Source: Reclinomonas americana ATCC 50394
Lineage: Eukaryota > Jakobida > Jakobea > Jakobida
Length of the DNA stretch: 20,969 nucleotides
Assembly: GCA_048213135.1 (NCBI GenBank)
Contig: PS015028.1
Coordinates: 84,739 to 105,707, forward strand
Direction: 5' to 3'
Part shown: positions 18,801-20,969 of the stretch, in pieces
Layout: the number at the start of each line of letters is the position of its first letter
Numbering within the stretch: the first letter of the stretch is position 1
Notes under the pieces: generated by a model
Database searches by the model: none
Told to the model about the DNA's origin: nothing
What the model saw: only the letters and a program-made list of their open reading frames with translations
Position numbers and translations under genes: made by a program

Positions 18801-20569
18801 GCTGCCGTCGGGCGTTGCCAATGCTGTGGTGACCATCTCGGGCGCGAATCTGTCTCTGCTCAGCCAGACGCCGTCCAACTTCCAGTTCTACATTGATTCT
18901 GGCGCTTGCGGCAACGGCCCGAACCCGCCGGTTTCTGGCAACATGGGTGTCCGCGCGGTCACTAGCGGCCTCGCCAATGCACTGTTCCTCCGTGTGGACA
19001 CGCGCACCAACCCGGTGTCGTCGCTCAACCCGACGTGCTCGGATCTGCTGGCGACTGGCTCGTACAACCTGTGCGGTCGCTTCAACCGCATCCAGGCGTA
19101 CACGTCGCTTGCGACGATCACTGTGACTGGTGAGTGATGTGTTGTTTGTGACTGTTTTGCGAGAGATGGCAAGTTTGTGTGACCACCTTTTTCTGTCCTC
19201 TCGTTTGCAGCCTCGACGCAGCCGGCTGCCACGCTCAGCTTCCCGAATGTGGCGACTGCTGGCGCGCCGTTCTCGCTGACTGTGCTTGGTGACTTCTTCA
19301 CCGAGTGCACGCTGTTCTCGATTGCCAAGGTGGGCCTGGTGTGCGGCCCCGGCAATGCCAGCAGTGTGACGGTCGGTGCCACGGCCATGTCGGAGTGCGA
19401 CGAGTCGGGCTTCTGCGGCAAGGCTGTGATTCCCACCACCATTGCCACTGGCGGCTCGTACAAGGTGTGCTACCGCAAGGTCAACACGTCGGTGTGGGCG
19501 GAGGTGCCGCGCGGCATTATCAGCGTTGGCTCTCGTTGCGTAATTACTCTTTTTTTGTTTTTGTGGTGACGACGATGATGCTCACACTGTTCTTCTTCTT
19601 TGTTTTCGTGCAGACGTGCAAACGCTCTCGATCGACCACATGAGCGACGCTGCGGCGTGGCAGGCGGCCAACTTTGATGATGGCGTCGGCACTCGTGTGT
19701 TCACCACCACCACCACGTTCTCGGAGGAGTTTGCGCGCCGTCCGGCGATTCTGGTTGGCATGAACTCGTTCCTGTTGGCCAACAACTCGGACGGTCGCCT
19801 GTACTGCTCTGCTGAGCGCTTCGACACGCGGTCGATCACCACTCGCTGCGTGACCTACAGCGACACTCAGATCACGTCGTTCAACATCAGCATCCTGGCG
19901 CAGTTCACGCCGCGCGATCTGGCTCGCTCCAACACGGGTACTCTGCTGTACTCGTCGCAGGGCCGTGCCGACTGGTGGCGTGTGCCGTCTACTGGTGCCG
20001 GCACGCGCACTCAGACCAAGACGGAGCGCCACAGCCAGCTGCCGTCGCTGTACAACTCGCCGCCGGTGATTGCCCACGGTCTGCGCCACTTGTACACTGG
20101 CCGCGGCCGTGACGTGCGCTTCACTGCGACTCTGCCACTGGCCTCGATCACGACGGAGAAGTTCTCGCACGAGGCGAGCGCACTGCTCGATTCGCGCATT
20201 GCCCGTCTGGCCTACTCGTGGATGTCGTTCCCCACTGGTGTCAATGGCGGCTACCAGATGTTGGTGGGCGAGGGCACGCTGACTGGCGGCACCACGTCCA
20301 TCACCTTCAGCAACGCCTTCAACGCGCCTCCGCAGGTGCTGACGTTCCTGCGAGGTGTGCAGGTCGACAGCTCCGACAATGCCACTCTGGCTGCCGACGG
20401 CACGTCGTCTGCATGGGGTGCGACTGTTGACGTGATTATTGCGTCGGTGGCACCCACTGGCTTCACTGCCGAGGGTGGTGCTCAGGACAGCAACGGCGGC
20501 GGTATCTACAACAGCGGCAACCACCAGACTCAGGCGGACTTCTCGTGGGTGGCGTTTGGCACCGCGTAA
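15877..20569 (+). CDS. Large secreted modular protein: ~8 Cys-modules plus three H-type lectin-like domains
   Basis: Seven exons: 15877-16330, 16435-16829, 16917-18143, 18221-18698, 18776-19129, 19211-19534, 19614-20569. They total 4188 nt and 1395 residues, and all phases close. Residues 1-30 form a signal peptide (core ALTLVLAAFVLIAVAHA). Residues ~30-150 look like a bacterial-type adhesin/DUF11-like beta domain. Then a ~115-residue module recurs about eight times, each with a Y-x-(L/I/V)-C landmark: Cys 243, 360, 473, 592, 725, 829, 951, 1057. Most continue with a Trp and a G-x-C. Residues ~1110-1172, 1218-1283 and 1303-1393 resemble H-type (discoidin/snail agglutinin) lectin domains, e.g. 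FARRPAILVGMNSF..TYSDTQITSF, SPPVIAHGL..RLAYSWMSF and APPQVLTFL..QADFSWVAFG. Many N-x-S/T sequons occur. There is no C-terminal membrane span or obvious GPI signal, so it is likely secreted or matrix-bound. Ligand unknown. Confidence 0.88.
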
Positions 20570-20851
20570 TGATGTGGGCGGTGTGCATGTGTTGTTTTCC
20601 GGCTCCGCATTGCAGAATGCGAGGACCAAGTTGTGGGAGGGAGGGAGTTTGTGTATGTTGTTTGCGTTTCTTTCTGTGTTTGCTGTTTCTGCTCGATTTT
20701 GTAGTCGGTGCGCGCCAGTCGAGCTGCTTGCTGGCTGACTGCCACCGTATGTAGTAGTGGTTTTGCTGTTGTTGTTGTTGTTGTCATCATCATCAATGAA
20801 GAAGCGTGGACATCGCTTGTTCTACACCCCAACACAATCATGGCAGTTTTA

Positions 20852-20878
20852 AGATGATAGATGATAGATGATAGATAG
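20852..20878 (+). repeat. AGATGAT heptamer tandem repeat
   Basis: Three exact copies of AGATGAT at 20852-20872 followed by a degenerate AGATAG. Confidence 0.9.
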
Positions 20879-20930
20879 AGGCACTAACAAGTTTCTGCTG
20901 CGATTTGCATGGGTCGGTGAACGACTTGCA

Positions 20931-20944
20931 CACTTCTAGAAGTG
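20931..20944. promoter_or_regulatory. 14-bp perfect palindrome with TTCTAGAA core
   Basis: CACTTCTAGAAGTG is its own reverse complement. The core matches two inverted nGAAn units of a heat-shock element, but a full element normally has three or more units. It may belong to a gene beyond the window end. Confidence 0.3.
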
Positions 20945-20969
20945 CAGCTTTGTGTTTGTGAACAAACCG

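Larger units (their letters stand above)
20570..20969. other. 3' flank of the lectin gene, no further gene seen
   Basis: Holds a (TTG)n run near 20768-20786, the AGATGAT repeat and a 14-bp palindrome close to the window end. No AATAAA was found on the plus strand. No coding frame with splice support was seen. Confidence 0.6.

Noticed and set aside
19544-20629. 361-codon minus-strand frame over the lectin domains
   Set aside because: Same antisense shadow effect; composition is Arg/Val/Ala-rich and the plus-strand model closes all phases.

Overview
This is a nuclear genome window from a GC-rich, intron-rich, gene-dense unicellular eukaryote. Eight protein genes or gene fragments can be read, on both strands. 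Nearly all are split by short spliceosomal introns (mostly 42-142 nt, GT..AG) whose phases close exactly when the exons are joined. The gene set is EMC2, WDR13, a NIMA-related kinase, a crotonase with a possible peroxisomal signal, a secreted tyrosine phosphatase and H-type lectin-like domains. It points to a free-living protist (amoeba, flagellate or unicellular holozoan type). I cannot name the species. The sequence is scaffolded, with four N runs: 909-1773, 2382-2401, 7717-8083 and 14959-15456.

Layout. 1-340 (+) is the C-terminal end of EMC2. 475-908 (-) is a small four-cysteine protein of unknown function. 1774-2381 (+) is the N-terminal and middle part of EMC2, so the two EMC2 pieces lie in the wrong order for one gene. 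2707-5032 (+) is a 12-exon gene for a ~502-residue protein I do not recognise, with beta-propeller-like stretches. 5034-6293 (-) is a six-exon crotonase-fold protein ending in Ala-Arg-Leu and containing a 7-nt micro-exon; its stop codon is 1 bp from that of the preceding gene. 6349-9101 (-) is a WDR13 orthologue. 9307-13169 (-) is a 1033-residue NEK-type kinase with long low-complexity extensions carrying six RPxSA motifs. A 77-bp bidirectional intergene with a triple CTGTCCAC repeat separates it from 13247-14474 (+), a secreted C-x5-R phosphatase. After a poorly assembled stretch, 15877-20569 (+) encodes a 1395-residue secreted protein built from about eight ~115-residue cysteine-containing modules and three C-terminal H-type-lectin-like domains.

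The genes do not form one obvious pathway. EMC2 (membrane protein insertion), the crotonase (acyl-CoA metabolism), WDR13 and NEK look like ordinary intracellular genes. The last two genes, a secreted phosphatase followed by a large secreted lectin on the same strand, are the part most likely to concern the cell surface or extracellular interaction. The multidomain lectin is the least ordinary protein here. All gene models were built by hand from splice signals, frame closure and recalled family similarity; no search was run.
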